NCBI RefSeq assembly: GCF_004016515.1
Contig: NZ_SACT01000001.1
Coordinates: 310,001-374,000, forward strand
DNA length: 64,000 nucleotides
Direction: 5' to 3'
Source of the DNA: Rubrivivax albus
GTDB lineage: Bacteria > Pseudomonadota > Gammaproteobacteria > Burkholderiales > Burkholderiaceae_C
Shown: positions 1 through 12,201 of the stretch, piece by piece
How the letters are laid out: every line of letters starts with the position of its first letter
Position numbering within the stretch: position 1 is the stretch's first letter
Translations under genes and position numbers: made by a program
The notes under the pieces: generated by a model
Database searches by the model: none
What the model saw: the letters and a program-made list of their open reading frames with translations, nothing else
What the model was told of the DNA's origin: nothing

Positions 1-1103
1 CCGACGCACCGGAGCCCGGCCGCGACGTGGTGCTGTCCATCGACGCGCGCCTGCAGGCCCTGGCCTACCAGCGCCTGCGCGACGCGGTGAAGGCCCACGG
101 GGCCAACAGCGGCAGCCTGGTGGCGCTGGACGCGCAGACCGGCGAGGTGCTGGCGCTGACCAACTACCCCAGCTACGACCCCGACGACCGGCGCAACCTC
201 AAGCCGGCGCAGCTGCGCAACCGCGCGCTGACCGACATCTTCGAGCCCGGCTCGACGATGAAGCCCTTCGCCATCGCGCTTGCGCTGGACAAGGGCATCG
301 CCCGGCCCACTACCCGCTACGAGACGGCGCCGGGCTGGATCACCATCACCGGCTCGACGATCCGTGACTCGCACCCGCACGGCGTGCTCAGCGTGGCGGA
401 GATCGTGCAGAAGTCCAGCAACGTCGGCACGGTGAAGATGGCCATGCAGCTGCAGCCGCGCGAGATGTGGCAGCAGTTCACCGACCTCGGCCTGGGCAGC
501 AAGCCGGAGATCGAGTTTCCCGGCGCTGCCACCGGCCGCGTGCGGCCCTACAAGACCTGGCGGCCGATCGAGCAGGCCACGATGAGCTACGGCTACGGCC
601 TGTCGGCCAGCCTGCTGCAGATGGCGCGCGCCTACACCGTGTTCGCGCGCGACGGAGAGATCGCACCCGTCACCCTGCTCAAGCGCGACGCCGGCCCCGT
701 GCCCGGCCGCCGCGTGATGAGCGCCGAGACGGCACGCGCGATGCGCGACATGCTGCGCCTGGCCGCCGGCCCGGGTGGCACCGCGCCGAAGGCGCAGACC
801 GTGGGCTATTCGGTGGGTGGCAAGACCGGCACCGCGCGCAAGCAGGAAGGCCGTGGCTACAGCACTGAAAAGTACCGCTCGTGGTTCGTCGGCCTGGCGC
901 CGGTGAGCGCGCCGAAGCTGGTGGTGGCGGTGATGATCGACGAGCCGCGCAAGGGAGGCGTCTTCTACGGCGGTGAGGTCGCCGCTCCGGTGTTCAGCAG
1001 CGTGGTGCAGCAGAGCCTGCGCACGCTGGGCGTGGCGCCGGACATCGACTTCCAACCAGGCATCGTGGCCGAACCCGGGCCGGCAGCCCTGGAAAGCACG
1101 TGA
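1..1103 (+). CDS. ftsI: Peptidoglycan D,D-transpeptidase FtsI (PBP3), 5' truncated by window edge
   Basis: Septal transpeptidase that cross-links peptidoglycan at the division site, anchored in the inner membrane. The reading frame is open from position 3, so the N-terminal membrane anchor and most of the dimerisation domain lie outside the window. The transpeptidase domain is intact: the active-site SxxK motif is in FEPGSTMKPF (about position 240-270), the SxN motif is the SSN near 415, and the KTG motif is in GGKTGTAR near 820. It is the first visible gene of the dcw operon, and its TGA overlaps the murE ATG by one base (TGATG), which implies translational coupling. The family assignment is secure. 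Choosing FtsI over another class B PBP rests on the position directly before murE. Confidence 0.96.
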   Translation, partial: DAPEPGRDVVLSIDARLQALAYQRLRDAVKAHGANSGSLVALDAQTGEVLALTNYPSYDPDDRRNLKPAQLRNRALTDIFEPGSTMKPFAIALALDKGIARPTTRYETAPGWITITGSTIRDSHPHGVLSVAEIVQKSSNVGTVKMAMQLQPREMWQQFTDLGLGSKPEIEFPGAATGRVRPYKTWRPIEQATMSYGYGLSASLLQMARAYTVFARDGEIAPVTLLKRDAGPVPGRRVMSAETARAMRDMLRLAAGPGGTAPKAQTVGYSVGGKTGTARKQEGRGYSTEKYRSWFVGLAPVSAPKLVVAVMIDEPRKGGVFYGGEVAAPVFSSVVQQSLRTLGVAPDIDFQPGIVAEPGPAALEST

Positions 1104-2587
1104 TGCCGCTGACGATGCTCCGCTCCCCCGACGCGGCCGCACGCTGGCTGTCGTCCTGGGTCACCGGCACGCTGCGCACCGACAGCCGCCGCGTGCAGCC
1201 GGGTGACGCCTTCATTGCCTGGCCCGGCTATGCCACCGACGGCCGGCGCTTCGTGCGCGCGGCGCTCGACGCCGGCGCCACCACCTGCCTGGTCGAGGCC
1301 GAAGGCATCGAAGCCTTCGGCTTCGACGATGCCCGTGTGGCCGCGCTGCCGCGCCTGAAGGCGGCCACCGGTGCCATCGCACACGCCTACTTCGGCGAAC
1401 CCGGCGCGCGCCTGGACATCGTGGCCACCACCGGCACCAACGGCAAGACCTCCACCGCGTGGTGGACGGCGCAGGCGCTGTCGGCGCTGGGCCGGCGCTG
1501 CGGCGTGATCGGCACGCTGGGGGTCGGCGAGCCCGGTGCGGTCGACGCCACCGGTCTGACCACGCCCGACCCGGTGACGCTGCACGCTGCATTCAAGCGC
1601 TTCGCCGACACCGGCTTCGCCGCATGTGCGCTCGAGGCGTCGTCGATCGGCCTGGACGAGCACCGGCTCGACGCCGCGCCGATCGATGTTGCGCTGTTCA
1701 CCAACTTCACGCGCGACCACCTGGACTACCACGGCAGCATGGACGCCTACTGGGCCGCCAAGCGCCAGCTGTTCGCCTGGCCGGGGCTGCGCGCCGCAGC
1801 GCTCAACATCGACGATCCGCAGGGGGCGCTGCTGGCCGGCGAACTCGAAGGCGGTGCGCTCGACCTGTGGACCGTGGCGGTCGATGCCCCGGCGCGGCTG
1901 CGCGCGGCCGACGTGCGCTACGTCGACGGCGGCCTGGCGTTCGGCCTGTGCGAGGACGACACCACGGTGCCGGTGCGCAGCACGCTCATCGGCGACTACA
2001 ACGTGCACAACCTGCTGGTGGTGCTGGGCGGCCTGCGCGCGCTGGGCGTGCCGCTGGCGGATGCCGCGGCCGTGGTGCCCGGCCTGACGCCGGTGCCCGG
2101 GCGCATGCAGCGCGTGGGCCCGGGTGCGGGTGTGGAGGTCGTCGTCGACTACGCCCACACCCCCGATGCACTGGAGAAGGTGCTGGCCTCGTTGCGCCCG
2201 CTGGCCGCCGCGCGCGGCGGCCGCCTGTGGTGCGTGTTCGGCTGCGGTGGCAACCGCGACGCCAGCAAGCGGCCGCTGATGGGCGCGATCGCCGAGCGCG
2301 GTGCGGACACCGTCGTGGTCACCAGCGACAACCCGCGCGACGAGGCGCCGGAGGCCATCGTCGACCAGATCGTGGCCGGGCTGCAGGCGCCGAACGCGGC
2401 GCGCATCGTGGTCGACCGGCGTGTCGCCATCGCCACGGCGGTGCGGGATGCAGCCGACGCCGACGTCGTGCTGATCGCCGGCAAGGGCCACGAGGACTAC
2501 CAGGAGGTGCGCGGCGTTCGCCACCCGTTCTCCGACGCCGCCGAGGCGCAGGCCGCCCTGGCGGCGGTGCAGGAGGCCGCGCGATGA
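1103..2587 (+). CDS. murE: UDP-N-acetylmuramoyl-tripeptide synthetase MurE
   Basis: Cytoplasmic Mur ligase that adds the third stem-peptide residue to UDP-MurNAc-L-Ala-D-Glu. The ATP-binding loop GTNGKTS is at residues 111-117. A DNPR motif near residue 410 is the established signature for meso-diaminopimelate as substrate, so this should be the Gram-negative DAP-adding type. A GTG lies one codon upstream at 1100, but the ATG at 1103 overlaps the ftsI stop in the TGATG arrangement used elsewhere in this cluster and is preferred. It ends in a 4-bp ATGA overlap with murF. At 494 residues the length is normal for the family. Confidence 0.96.
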   Translation: MPLTMLRSPDAAARWLSSWVTGTLRTDSRRVQPGDAFIAWPGYATDGRRFVRAALDAGATTCLVEAEGIEAFGFDDARVAALPRLKAATGAIAHAYFGEPGARLDIVATTGTNGKTSTAWWTAQALSALGRRCGVIGTLGVGEPGAVDATGLTTPDPVTLHAAFKRFADTGFAACALEASSIGLDEHRLDAAPIDVALFTNFTRDHLDYHGSMDAYWAAKRQLFAWPGLRAAALNIDDPQGALLAGELEGGALDLWTVAVDAPARLRAADVRYVDGGLAFGLCEDDTTVPVRSTLIGDYNVHNLLVVLGGLRALGVPLADAAAVVPGLTPVPGRMQRVGPGAGVEVVVDYAHTPDALEKVLASLRPLAAARGGRLWCVFGCGGNRDASKRPLMGAIAERGADTVVVTSDNPRDEAPEAIVDQIVAGLQAPNAARIVVDRRVAIATAVRDAADADVVLIAGKGHEDYQEVRGVRHPFSDAAEAQAALAAVQEAAR

Positions 2588-3966
2588 GGACGCTGGCCAC
2601 GCTGCATGCGCTGCTGCCGGCCGCACGCCTGCATGGCGATGCCGGCACCCGCATCGCGCGCGTGCACACCGACACGCGCACGCTGCAGCCCGGCGACCTG
2701 TTCGTCGCGCTCAAGGGGGAGCGCTTCGACGCCCACGACTTCCTGCCGCAGGCGCGCGATGCCGGCGCCGCCGCCGTGTTGGCCGAGCGCGGCGTGGCGG
2801 CCTGCGGCCTGCCGGGCCTGGAGGTGGCCGACAGCCTGCGCGCGCTGCAGAGCCTGGCCCAGGGCTGGCGCGCCGGCCTGATGCTGCCGCTGGTCGCGGT
2901 CACCGGCAGCAACGGCAAGACCACCGTCACGCAGATGATCGCCGCCATCCTGCGCGCCTGGGTGGGCGACGCGGCCCTGGCCACGGCCGGCAACCTGAAC
3001 AACCACATCGGTGCGCCGCTGACGCTGCTACGGCTGAGCGCGCAGACCCGTGCCGCGGTGGTGGAACTGGGCATGAACCACCCGGGTGAAATCGCCGAAC
3101 TGGCAGCCTTGGCCGCACCCACGGTGGCCCTGGTGAACAACGCGCAGCGCGAGCACCAGGAGTTCATGCAGTCGGTGGAGGCCGTGGCGCGCGAGAACGG
3201 CGCCGTGATCAGCGCGCTGCCGCCCACCGGTTGCGCGGTCTTCCCGGCCGATGACGCCTACAGCGGCCTGTGGCGGCAGTTGGCCGGCGAACGGCGCGTG
3301 CTGCGCTTCGGTGATGGTGGCGAGGTGCAGGTCGAGGGCACCTGGGACGGCGACCACTGGCGGGCCACGCTGCATGCGCCCGTGGGCGACACCGCCTTCG
3401 CGCTGCACATCGCCGGCGCCCACAACCTGCGCAATGCGGCGGCGGCCGCGGCCGCCGCGCTGGCCGCCGGCGCGCCGCTGGCCGCGGTGCAGGCCGGCCT
3501 GGCGACCTTCCGCCCGGTGGCGGGCCGCTCGGCCGCGCGCGCCATCACCTGGCACGGCCACGCGGCCACGCTGGTGGACGACAGCTACAACGCGAACCCC
3601 GATTCCGTGCGCGCCGCCATCGACGTGCTGGCCGGCCTGCCCGGCCCGCAGTGGCTGGTGCTGGGCGACATGGGCGAGGTCGGTGACCAGGGGCCGGCCT
3701 TCCACGCCGAGGTGGGCACCTACGCGCGCGAACGCGGCCTGCCGGCGCTTTGGTGCGCCGGGCCGCAGAGCGCGGGTGCGGCGCAGGCCTTCGGCACGGG
3801 TGCGCGGCACTTCGACGACACGTCGGCGCTGCTGGCCGCGCTGGTGGATGACGCGGACATGGCGCCCGATGCGGCGTCGGTCCTCGTCAAGGGCTCGCGT
3901 TTCATGCGCATGGAGCGGGTGGTGCAGGCCCTGGCCGCGGCCGAGGAGGGTGCGTCGTGCTCCTGA
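2584..3966 (+). CDS. murF: UDP-N-acetylmuramoyl-tripeptide--D-alanyl-D-alanine ligase MurF
   Basis: Completes the cytoplasmic pentapeptide precursor by adding D-Ala-D-Ala. The ATP loop GSNGKTT is near residue 108, followed by the central-domain [11 protein letters not shown] segment and the late DSYNANPDS motif typical of MurF. The frame is open far upstream inside murE. The ATG at 2584, in the 4-bp overlap with the murE stop, fits both homology ([16 protein letters not shown] start) and the local coupling pattern, giving 460 residues. The end overlaps the GTG of mraY by 10 bp. Confidence 0.96.
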   Translation: MRTLATLHALLPAARLHGDAGTRIARVHTDTRTLQPGDLFVALKGERFDAHDFLPQARDAGAAAVLAERGVAACGLPGLEVADSLRALQSLAQGWRAGLMLPLVAVTGSNGKTTVTQMIAAILRAWVGDAALATAGNLNNHIGAPLTLLRLSAQTRAAVVELGMNHPGEIAELAALAAPTVALVNNAQREHQEFMQSVEAVARENGAVISALPPTGCAVFPADDAYSGLWRQLAGERRVLRFGDGGEVQVEGTWDGDHWRATLHAPVGDTAFALHIAGAHNLRNAAAAAAAALAAGAPLAAVQAGLATFRPVAGRSAARAITWHGHAATLVDDSYNANPDSVRAAIDVLAGLPGPQWLVLGDMGEVGDQGPAFHAEVGTYARERGLPALWCAGPQSAGAAQAFGTGARHFDDTSALLAALVDDADMAPDAASVLVKGSRFMRMERVVQALAAAEEGASCS

Positions 3967-5138
3967 GCCTGTCGCAGTGGCTGCTCGCGCTGTACCCGGA
4001 GGACCTGAGCTTCCTGCGCGTCTTCCAGTACCTCACCTTCCGTGCCGTGCTGGCGGCGATGACGGCGCTGCTCATCGGCCTGGCCTTCGGCCCCTGGGTG
4101 ATCCGCAAGCTCACCGAACTGAAGATCGGCCAGCCGATCCGCGAGTACGGCGTGCAGGCGCACCTGGCCAAGCGCGGCACGCCGACGATGGGCGGCGTGC
4201 TGATCCTCATCGGCATCGGCGTGTCCACGCTGCTGTGGTTCGACTGGGGCAACCGCTTCGTCTGGATCGTGATGCTGGTGACCTTCGGCTTCGGCGCCAT
4301 CGGCTGGGTCGACGACTGGCGCAAGGTGGTGCAGAAGAACCCCGAGGGCATGCGCTCGGCCGAGAAGTACTTCTGGCAGAGCGTGATCGGCCTGATTGCC
4401 GCGCTGTACCTCGCCTTCAGCGTGTCGGAGACCTCCAACCTGCGCGTGCTGGAGCTGTTCCTGCGCTGGGTCAGCAGCGGCTTCTCCACCGACCTGCCGC
4501 CGAATGCCGACCTGATGGTGCCGTTCTTCAAGACCATCAGCTACCCGCTGGGGGTGTTCGGCTTCATCGGGCTGACCTACTTCGTCATCGTCGGCGCCAG
4601 CAATGCCGTCAACCTCACCGACGGCCTGGACGGCCTGGCCATCATGCCGGTGGTGCTGGTGGGTTCGGCGCTGGGCGTGTTCGCCTACATCGTCGGCAAC
4701 GCCAACTTCAGCCGCTACCTGCTGTTCCCCTACATCCCCGGAGCCGGCGAATTGCTGATCTTCTGCGCCGCGATGGCCGGCGCCGGCCTGGCCTTCCTGT
4801 GGTTCAACGCGCACCCGGCGCAGGTGTTCATGGGCGACGTCGGCGCGCTGGCGCTGGGCGGCGCGCTGGGCACCATCGCCGTCATCACGCGGCAGGAGAT
4901 CGTGCTCGGCATCATGGGCGGCGTCTTCGTGCTCGAGGCGCTGTCGGTGATGGCGCAGGTGGCCTGGTTCAAGTGGACCAAGAAGCGCACCGGCGTCGGC
5001 CAGCGCATCCTGCTGATGGCGCCGCTGCACCACCACTTCGAGAAGAAGGGCTGGGCGGAGACCCAGGTGGTGGTGCGCTTCTGGATCGTCACCATGCTGC
5101 TGTGCCTGGTCGGGCTGGCGAGCCTGAAGCTGCGGTGA
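3957..5138 (+). CDS. mraY: Phospho-N-acetylmuramoyl-pentapeptide-transferase MraY
   Basis: Integral membrane enzyme that transfers phospho-MurNAc-pentapeptide to undecaprenyl phosphate, giving lipid I. The 393 residues contain about ten hydrophobic segments. The family landmarks are visible: the GTPTMGG loop near residue 75, the GWVDDWRK Asp-Asp motif near 115, the NLTDGLDGL Asp motif near 220, and the [13 protein letters not shown] histidine cluster near 345. The start is a GTG inside the murF end (10-bp overlap). The next gene starts 13 bp after the stop. The slightly long form, with extra residues around 150-170, is what I expect for betaproteobacteria. Confidence 0.96.
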   Translation: MLLSLSQWLLALYPEDLSFLRVFQYLTFRAVLAAMTALLIGLAFGPWVIRKLTELKIGQPIREYGVQAHLAKRGTPTMGGVLILIGIGVSTLLWFDWGNRFVWIVMLVTFGFGAIGWVDDWRKVVQKNPEGMRSAEKYFWQSVIGLIAALYLAFSVSETSNLRVLELFLRWVSSGFSTDLPPNADLMVPFFKTISYPLGVFGFIGLTYFVIVGASNAVNLTDGLDGLAIMPVVLVGSALGVFAYIVGNANFSRYLLFPYIPGAGELLIFCAAMAGAGLAFLWFNAHPAQVFMGDVGALALGGALGTIAVITRQEIVLGIMGGVFVLEALSVMAQVAWFKWTKKRTGVGQRILLMAPLHHHFEKKGWAETQVVVRFWIVTMLLCLVGLASLKLR

Positions 5139-5151
5139 GGTCGCGACGACG

Positions 5152-6660
5152 ATGACCTGGCTTCAAGACCTCCCCGTCCTCGTGCTCGGCCTGGGTGACT
5201 CCGGCCTGGCCATGGTGCGCTGGTGTGCGCGCCATGGCGCACGCGTGCAGGTCTGGGATTCGCGCGATGCGGCGCCGCACGATGGCGCGATCGACGGCAT
5301 CGCGACCCGCCTGCGCGGCGACCTCGACCCGGCGCTGCTCGCCGACGTCGGCCTGGTGCTCAAGAGCCCCGGCCTGGCGCCGCACGACCCGCGCATCGCG
5401 CCGCTGCTGGCGGCGGCCACCGAGCGCGGCACGGCGCTGATGGGCGAGCTGGGCCTGTTCGTGCGCGCGCTCGCCGACCTCGAATACTCCCCGCAGCTGC
5501 TCGCCATCACCGGCACCAACGGCAAGACCACGGTCACGTCCATGACCGCGCTGCTGGTCGAGCGCGCCGGCAAGCGCGTGGTAGCCGCCGGCAACGTCGG
5601 CCCGACGATGCTCGACACGCTGGCCGCGCAGCTGGATCAGCCGCGCGAAGAATGGCCCGAGGTCTGGGTGCTGGAACTCTCGTCGTTCCAGCTCGACGGC
5701 GTGCAGGGCTTCGAGCCGGCCGCGGCCACCGTGCTCAACGTGACGCAGGACCACCTGGACTGGCATGGCTCCATGGCGGCCTACACGGCGGCGAAGGCCC
5801 GCATCTTCGGCAGCCAGGCGGTGATGGTGATCAACCGCGACGACGAGACGGTGGCGGCGATGGTGCCGGCGCTGGTCATCCCGAAGGGCCGCAAGACACC
5901 GGCCGAGCCCGGCCGCAGTGTGCTGCGCTTCGGGCTGGAGGCGCCGCGGCATCCGGGCGACTTCGGTCTCGTGGTCGAGAACGGCATGGCCTGGCTGGTG
6001 CGCGCGCTGCCGGCCGACGAGACGGTCAAGCCCAGGAAGGGCGAAGACCTCGAGATCCACCTGCAGCGCCTGATGCCGGCCGACGCGCTGCGCGTGCGCG
6101 GCCGCCACAACGCCGCCAATGCGCTGGCCGCGCTGGCGCTGGCCACCGCCATCGGCTGCCCGCTGGCGCCGATGCTGCACGGCCTGCGCGAGTACCGCGG
6201 CGAGCCGCACCGGGTGGAGCCGGTGGGCAGCGTCGGCGGCATCGAGGCCTACGACGACAGCAAGGGCACCAACGTCGGCGCCACGGTGGCCGCGCTGGTC
6301 GGCCTGGGGGCCGACGTCATGCCGGGCCGCCTGGTGGTGATCCTGGGGGGTGACGGCAAGGGCCAGGACTTCGCGCCACTGGCCGCGCCGGTGGCGCGCC
6401 ATGCCCGCGCGGTGGCGCTGATCGGCCGCGACGCCGCCGCCATCGAAAACGCCCTGCAAGGCTGCGGCGTGCGCATGGCCACGCTGGCGACGCTGCCCGA
6501 GGCGGTGCAGTGGGCCTACGACCAGGCGCAGCCGGGTGACGCGGTGCTGCTGTCGCCGGCCTGCGCCAGCCTGGACATGTTCCGCAACTACGCGCACCGC
6601 GCCGAGGTCTTCGTCGAGGCCGTGCGTGCGCTGGCGGTGGACCGGGGGGAGGCGATCTGA
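5152..6660 (+). CDS. murD: UDP-N-acetylmuramoylalanine--D-glutamate ligase MurD
   Basis: Cytoplasmic ligase that adds D-Glu to UDP-MurNAc-L-Ala. An N-terminal Rossmann-like [10 protein letters not shown] stretch (residues 11-20) is followed by the ATP loop GTNGKTT at 121-127, then the Mur central domain and the C-terminal YDDSKGTN segment. At 502 residues it is longer than enterobacterial MurD (about 440). The extra sequence sits around residues 240-300 (RKTPAEP to KPRKGEDLE), an insertion I associate with Burkholderiales MurD. Its stop overlaps the ftsW ATG by one base. Confidence 0.95.
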   Translation: MTWLQDLPVLVLGLGDSGLAMVRWCARHGARVQVWDSRDAAPHDGAIDGIATRLRGDLDPALLADVGLVLKSPGLAPHDPRIAPLLAAATERGTALMGELGLFVRALADLEYSPQLLAITGTNGKTTVTSMTALLVERAGKRVVAAGNVGPTMLDTLAAQLDQPREEWPEVWVLELSSFQLDGVQGFEPAAATVLNVTQDHLDWHGSMAAYTAAKARIFGSQAVMVINRDDETVAAMVPALVIPKGRKTPAEPGRSVLRFGLEAPRHPGDFGLVVENGMAWLVRALPADETVKPRKGEDLEIHLQRLMPADALRVRGRHNAANALAALALATAIGCPLAPMLHGLREYRGEPHRVEPVGSVGGIEAYDDSKGTNVGATVAALVGLGADVMPGRLVVILGGDGKGQDFAPLAAPVARHARAVALIGRDAAAIENALQGCGVRMATLATLPEAVQWAYDQAQPGDAVLLSPACASLDMFRNYAHRAEVFVEAVRALAVDRGEAI

Positions 6661-7958
6661 TGGCGCGCACGAACGCTGCCACGGCGTCCACCGCCTCCAA
6701 CGCCACCGCGCTGCGTCCGCCGCTCTGGCAGCGCTGGCGTGACGCCTGGGCGGCCCGGCGCGAGGCCGCCGCGTCCGCACGCCTGCCGGTGCGCGACGGC
6801 CTGCGCGCCAGCGCCGCGCCGTCGCTGCAGGCCTTCGACCGCACACTGGTGGTGGTGGTGCTGGCGCTGCTGGCCTTCAGCCTCGTGATGGTCTATTCAG
6901 CCTCCATCGCGCTGCCCGACAGCCGCAAGTTCGCTGCCTACGCGCCCACGCACTTCGTGCTGCGCCATGCCATGGCCATGGCCATCGGGCTGGTGGTGGC
7001 CTTTGCCGCGGTGCAGGTGCCCATCGCGTTCTGGGAGAAGCACGCGCCGCTGGTGTTCGTGCTGGCCCTGGTGCTGCTGGTGATCGTGCTGCTGCCCTTC
7101 GTCGGCAAGGTGGTCAACTTCTCGCGCCGCTGGATCCCGCTGGGCTTCATGAACTTCCAGCCGTCGGAGCTGGCCAAGCTCGCGATCGCGATGTACGCGG
7201 CCAACTACATGGTGCGGCGCATGGACACGCGGGAGAACTTCTTCCGCGCCGTCTGGCCGATGGCCGTGGCCGTGGCCTTCACCGGTGCGCTGCTGCTGCG
7301 CCAGCCGGACATGGGCGCCTTCATCGTCATCGCCACCATCGCGATGGGCATCCTCTTCCTCGGCGGCGTCAACGCGCGCATGGCGCTGCTGATCGCCGCG
7401 GTGCTGGTGGCCACGTTCGCCACCATCATCGCCTTCGACGACCTGCGCCGCGAGCGCATCTTCGCGTACCTGGACCCCTGGGACCCCCAGTACGCCCAGG
7501 GCAAGGCCTACCAGCTGACGCACTCGCTGATCGCCTTCGGCCGCGGCGAATGGTTCGGCCAGGGCCTGGGAGCCAGCGTGGAAAAACTGCACTACCTGCC
7601 CGAGGCCCACACCGATTTCCTGCTCGCCGTGATCGGCGAGGAACTCGGCCTCGTGGGCGTGCTGGCCGTCATCGGCGTCTTCTTCTGGCTGACCCGCCGC
7701 ATCTTCCTCATCGGCCGCCAGGCCATCGCGCTCGACCGTGTTTTCGCTGGCCTGATGGTGCAGGGCATCGGCATCTGGTTCGGCGGCCAGGCCTTCATCA
7801 ACATGGGCGTGAACCTGGGCGTGCTGCCCACCAAGGGGCTGACGCTGCCGCTGGTGAGCTTCGGCGGTTCGGCGCTGCTGATGAACCTCGTGGCCCTGGC
7901 CCTCGTGGTCCGGGTGGACATGGAGAACCGGGCGCTGATGCGAGGGGGGAGGTCGTGA
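6660..7958 (+). CDS. ftsW: Septal peptidoglycan polymerase FtsW (SEDS family)
   Basis: SEDS glycosyltransferase that polymerises lipid II at the septum with FtsI. The protein has 432 residues. The first 60 or so are a cytoplasmic Ala/Arg-rich tail, followed by about ten membrane segments. SEDS hallmarks are the [16 protein letters not shown] stretch near residue 155, the LRQPDMG segment near 215 containing the conserved Asp, and the [17 protein letters not shown] loop near 315. The ATG overlaps the murD stop (TGATG), and the gene ends in a 4-bp GTGA overlap with murG. Confidence 0.96.
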   Translation: MARTNAATASTASNATALRPPLWQRWRDAWAARREAAASARLPVRDGLRASAAPSLQAFDRTLVVVVLALLAFSLVMVYSASIALPDSRKFAAYAPTHFVLRHAMAMAIGLVVAFAAVQVPIAFWEKHAPLVFVLALVLLVIVLLPFVGKVVNFSRRWIPLGFMNFQPSELAKLAIAMYAANYMVRRMDTRENFFRAVWPMAVAVAFTGALLLRQPDMGAFIVIATIAMGILFLGGVNARMALLIAAVLVATFATIIAFDDLRRERIFAYLDPWDPQYAQGKAYQLTHSLIAFGRGEWFGQGLGASVEKLHYLPEAHTDFLLAVIGEELGLVGVLAVIGVFFWLTRRIFLIGRQAIALDRVFAGLMVQGIGIWFGGQAFINMGVNLGVLPTKGLTLPLVSFGGSALLMNLVALALVVRVDMENRALMRGGRS

Positions 7959-9021
7959 GCCACCTCGTCGTCATGGCCGCAGGCACCGGGGGCCACGTGA
8001 TCCCCGGGCTGGCCGTCGCGCGCGAGATGCAACGGCGCGGCTGGAGCGTCAGCTGGCTGGGCACGACCACGGGCATGGAGAACACCCTGGTGCCGCCGAG
8101 CGGGATTCCGCTGGACCGCATCGGCTTCACCGGCCTGCGCGGCAAGGGCCTGCTGCACACGATGACCGGCGGGCTGCGCCTGCTCAAGGCCTTCTGGGAC
8201 TGCCTGCAGATCCTGCGTCGCCGTGGCGCCAGCGCCGTGCTGGGCATGGGCGGCTACGTGTGCTTCCCCGGCGGCATGATGGCGGCCTTGCTCGGTCGGC
8301 CGCTGGTGCTGGTGAACGCCGACGCCGCGCTGCTGATGAGCAACCGCGCCCTGTTGCCGGTGGCCGACCGCGTTGCCTTCGGCTTCGACGGCGCCGATGC
8401 CAGGAAGACGAAGCAGGCGGTGGTCACCGGCAACCCGGTGCGCGCGGAGATCGAGGCGCTGCCGGCACCGGAAACCCGCTTTGCCGGCCGCACCGGCCCG
8501 CTGCGCCTGCTGGTCGTCGGTGGCAGCCTGGGCGCGCAGGTGCTCAACCAGACCGTGCCGGCGGCGCTGGCGTTGATCGATCCGTCGCAACGCCCGCAGG
8601 TCACGCACCAGACCGGCAACGCCCACCATGCGGCCGTGGCCGCGGCCTACGACGCGGCCGGCGTGAAGGCGACCGTGCGCCCCTTCATCGACGACATGGC
8701 CGCGGCGCTGGCCGATTGCGACCTGATGATCTGCCGCGCCGGCGCCGGCACCGTCAGCGAACTCTGCGCCGCCGGTGTGCCGGCGATCCTGGTGCCGCTG
8801 ATCGTCAGCACCACCGCGCACCAGCGCGACAACGCCGCTCACATGGCCGATGCGGGCGCGGCGATCCACACGCCGCAGACCGAGTTGACGCCTCAGCGCC
8901 TGGCCGAGCTGCTGCAGGGCCTCGATCGCCCGGCGCTGCTGGCGATGGCCGAACGGGCCCGCGCCATGGCCCGCCCACAGGCGGCCGCCCGCGTGGCCGA
9001 CGAGATCGAAAGGCTGGTGGC

Positions 9022-9025
<4 letters not shown>
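7955..9025 (+). CDS. murG: Undecaprenyl-PP-MurNAc-pentapeptide GlcNAc transferase MurG
   Basis: Peripheral inner-membrane GT28 glycosyltransferase that converts lipid I to lipid II. The donor-side glycine loop GTGGHVIP is at residues 10-17, and the C-terminal half carries [10 protein letters not shown] and the [11 protein letters not shown] nucleotide-sugar motif. The frame is open far upstream inside ftsW. The GTG at 7955, overlapping the ftsW TGA as GTGA, puts the glycine loop at its usual distance from the N-terminus and gives 356 residues. It overlaps murC by 4 bp. Confidence 0.96.
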
Positions 9026-10427
<1,402 letters not shown>

Positions 10428-10431
<4 letters not shown>

Positions 10432-11375
10432 ACCTCGGCAAGGTCGCGGTACTCCTGGGCGGCACCAGCGCGGAGCGCGAGGTGTCGCTGATGTCGGGCA
10501 CCGGCGTGCTGCAGGCGCTGCGGTCGCTGGGCGTGGACGCCCATGCCTTCGACCCGGCCGAGCGCAGCCTGCACGAGCTGAAGGCCGACGGCTTCGCACG
10601 GGCCTTCATCGCGCTGCACGGCCGCCACGGCGAGGACGGCACGGTGCAGGGCACGCTGGAACTGCTGGGCATCCCATACACCGGCTCGGGCGTGATGGCC
10701 AGCGCCATCTGCATGGACAAGGTGATGACCAAGCGCGTGTGGCTGGCCGAGGGCCTGCCGACGCCGCGCTGGGTGCGACTGGGCGCCGGCGAGTTGCAGC
10801 GCGAGCGCGTGATCGCCGTGCCGGACGAGCTCGGCCTGCCGCTGATCGTCAAGCCGCCGCGCGAAGGTTCGTCCATCGGCATCAGCAAGGTGCAGGGCTA
10901 CTCCGAGATGCAGGACGCGGTGCAGCTGGCCGCCCGCTACGACCACGACGTGCTGTGCGAGGAGTTCATCGAAGGCACCGAGCTGACCTGCCCGGTGCTG
11001 GGGAGCGGCGACGCCGCGCGGGCGCTGCCGGTGATCCGCATCGCCGCACCCGACGGCAACTACGACTACGAGCACAAGTACTTCAGCGACGACACCGGCT
11101 ACCACATCCCCAGCGGTCTGGCGCCGGAGGAAGAGGCCGAGGTGCAGCGCCTGACGCTGGCCGCCTACCGCGTGCTCGGCTGCCGCGGCTGGGGCCGGGC
11201 CGACCTGATGCTGCGGGCCTCGGACCGCAAGCCCTTCCTGCTGGAGATGAACACCAGTCCCGGCATGACGGGGCATTCGCTGGTGCCGATGTCCGCGAAG
11301 GCGGTCGGCATCGACTATCCGCAGCTGTGCCTGCAGCTGCTGCAGGCCGCCACCCTGGACCGGGACGCTGCATGA
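10428..11375 (+). CDS. ddl: D-alanine--D-alanine ligase
   Basis: ATP-grasp ligase that makes the D-Ala-D-Ala dipeptide used by MurF. The N-terminal [14 protein letters not shown], the [16 protein letters not shown] segment, and the C-terminal [11 protein letters not shown] motif carrying Mg-binding residues are all present in 315 residues. Its position between murC and ftsQ is the standard location of DdlB. Start and stop are both in 4-bp ATGA overlaps with the neighbours. Confidence 0.95.
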
Positions 11376-12199
11376 GGGTCACCCGCCGCCCCACACCCAC
11401 GGCCGCCGCGGCGCTGCCGCTGCCGCTGGACGTGCGCCTGATGAACGGCGTGGCCGCCGGCGTCTTCGTGATCGCCGCGCTGACGCTGCTGGCCGCCGGC
11501 GTGCTGTGGCTGACGCGGGCGCCCTTCTTCGCGATCCGCGCCGTGCAGATCGACGGCGACCTGGCACGCAACAGCGTGCCCACCATCCGCGCCAACGCCA
11601 TGCCCAAGCTGCGTGGCCAGTTCTTCAGCCTGGACCTGGCACGCACCCGCGCGGCCTTCGAGAGCGTGCCCTGGGTGCGCCGCGCGGTGGTGCGCCGCGT
11701 CTGGCCCGACCGGCTGGCCGTGCAACTGGAGGAGCACCGCCCGGTGGCGCTGTGGCAGCCGGAGGACGAGCGCAACCCGCTGCTGGTCAACAGCTTCGGC
11801 GAGATCTTCGAGGCCAACGTCGGCGACGTCGAGGACGACCGCCTGCCGGTGCTGGCCGGCCCGTCGGACAAGGCGCGCGAGAACGCCGCGGCCATGTGGT
11901 CGCTGCTTCGGCGCCTGCAGCCGCTGCTGGCGGCGCAGGACCTGCAGTTGCGCCGCCTGTCGCTGAGTGCACGCGGTTCCTGGCGTGGCGAGACCGAGGA
12001 AGGCCAGGTCATCGAATTCGGCCGCGGCAGCGAGGACGAGGTGGTCGCGCGCAGTGAACAGTTCGTGCGCACGCTCAGCCAGGTCACCGGCCGCTACCGC
12101 CGGCCGCTGCTGAGCGCCGACCTGCGACACACCGATGGTTATGCGCTGCGCCTGGACGGCGTGGCCACCGTGACGCCAGCCACCACTGAGGCCCGTTGA
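11372..12199 (+). CDS. ftsQ: Cell division protein FtsQ
   Basis: Bitopic inner-membrane divisome protein that recruits FtsB/FtsL. The 275 residues comprise a short cytoplasmic tail (about 1-24, Pro/Ala-rich), one transmembrane helix (about 25-47), a POTRA domain (about 52-120, starting [12 protein letters not shown] and including the [15 protein letters not shown] strand), and the FtsQ-specific beta domain. The ATG overlaps the ddl stop by 4 bp. A longer open frame extends upstream into ddl but lacks family similarity. Confidence 0.94.
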   Translation: MRVTRRPTPTAAAALPLPLDVRLMNGVAAGVFVIAALTLLAAGVLWLTRAPFFAIRAVQIDGDLARNSVPTIRANAMPKLRGQFFSLDLARTRAAFESVPWVRRAVVRRVWPDRLAVQLEEHRPVALWQPEDERNPLLVNSFGEIFEANVGDVEDDRLPVLAGPSDKARENAAAMWSLLRRLQPLLAAQDLQLRRLSLSARGSWRGETEEGQVIEFGRGSEDEVVARSEQFVRTLSQVTGRYRRPLLSADLRHTDGYALRLDGVATVTPATTEAR

Positions 12200-12201
12200 A
12201 G

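Noticed and set aside
965..2626. A 553-residue minus-strand open frame across ftsI-murE
   Set aside because: Composition is shadow-like (His/Arg/Gln/Gly/Ala) and it is opposite two secure Mur/Fts genes.
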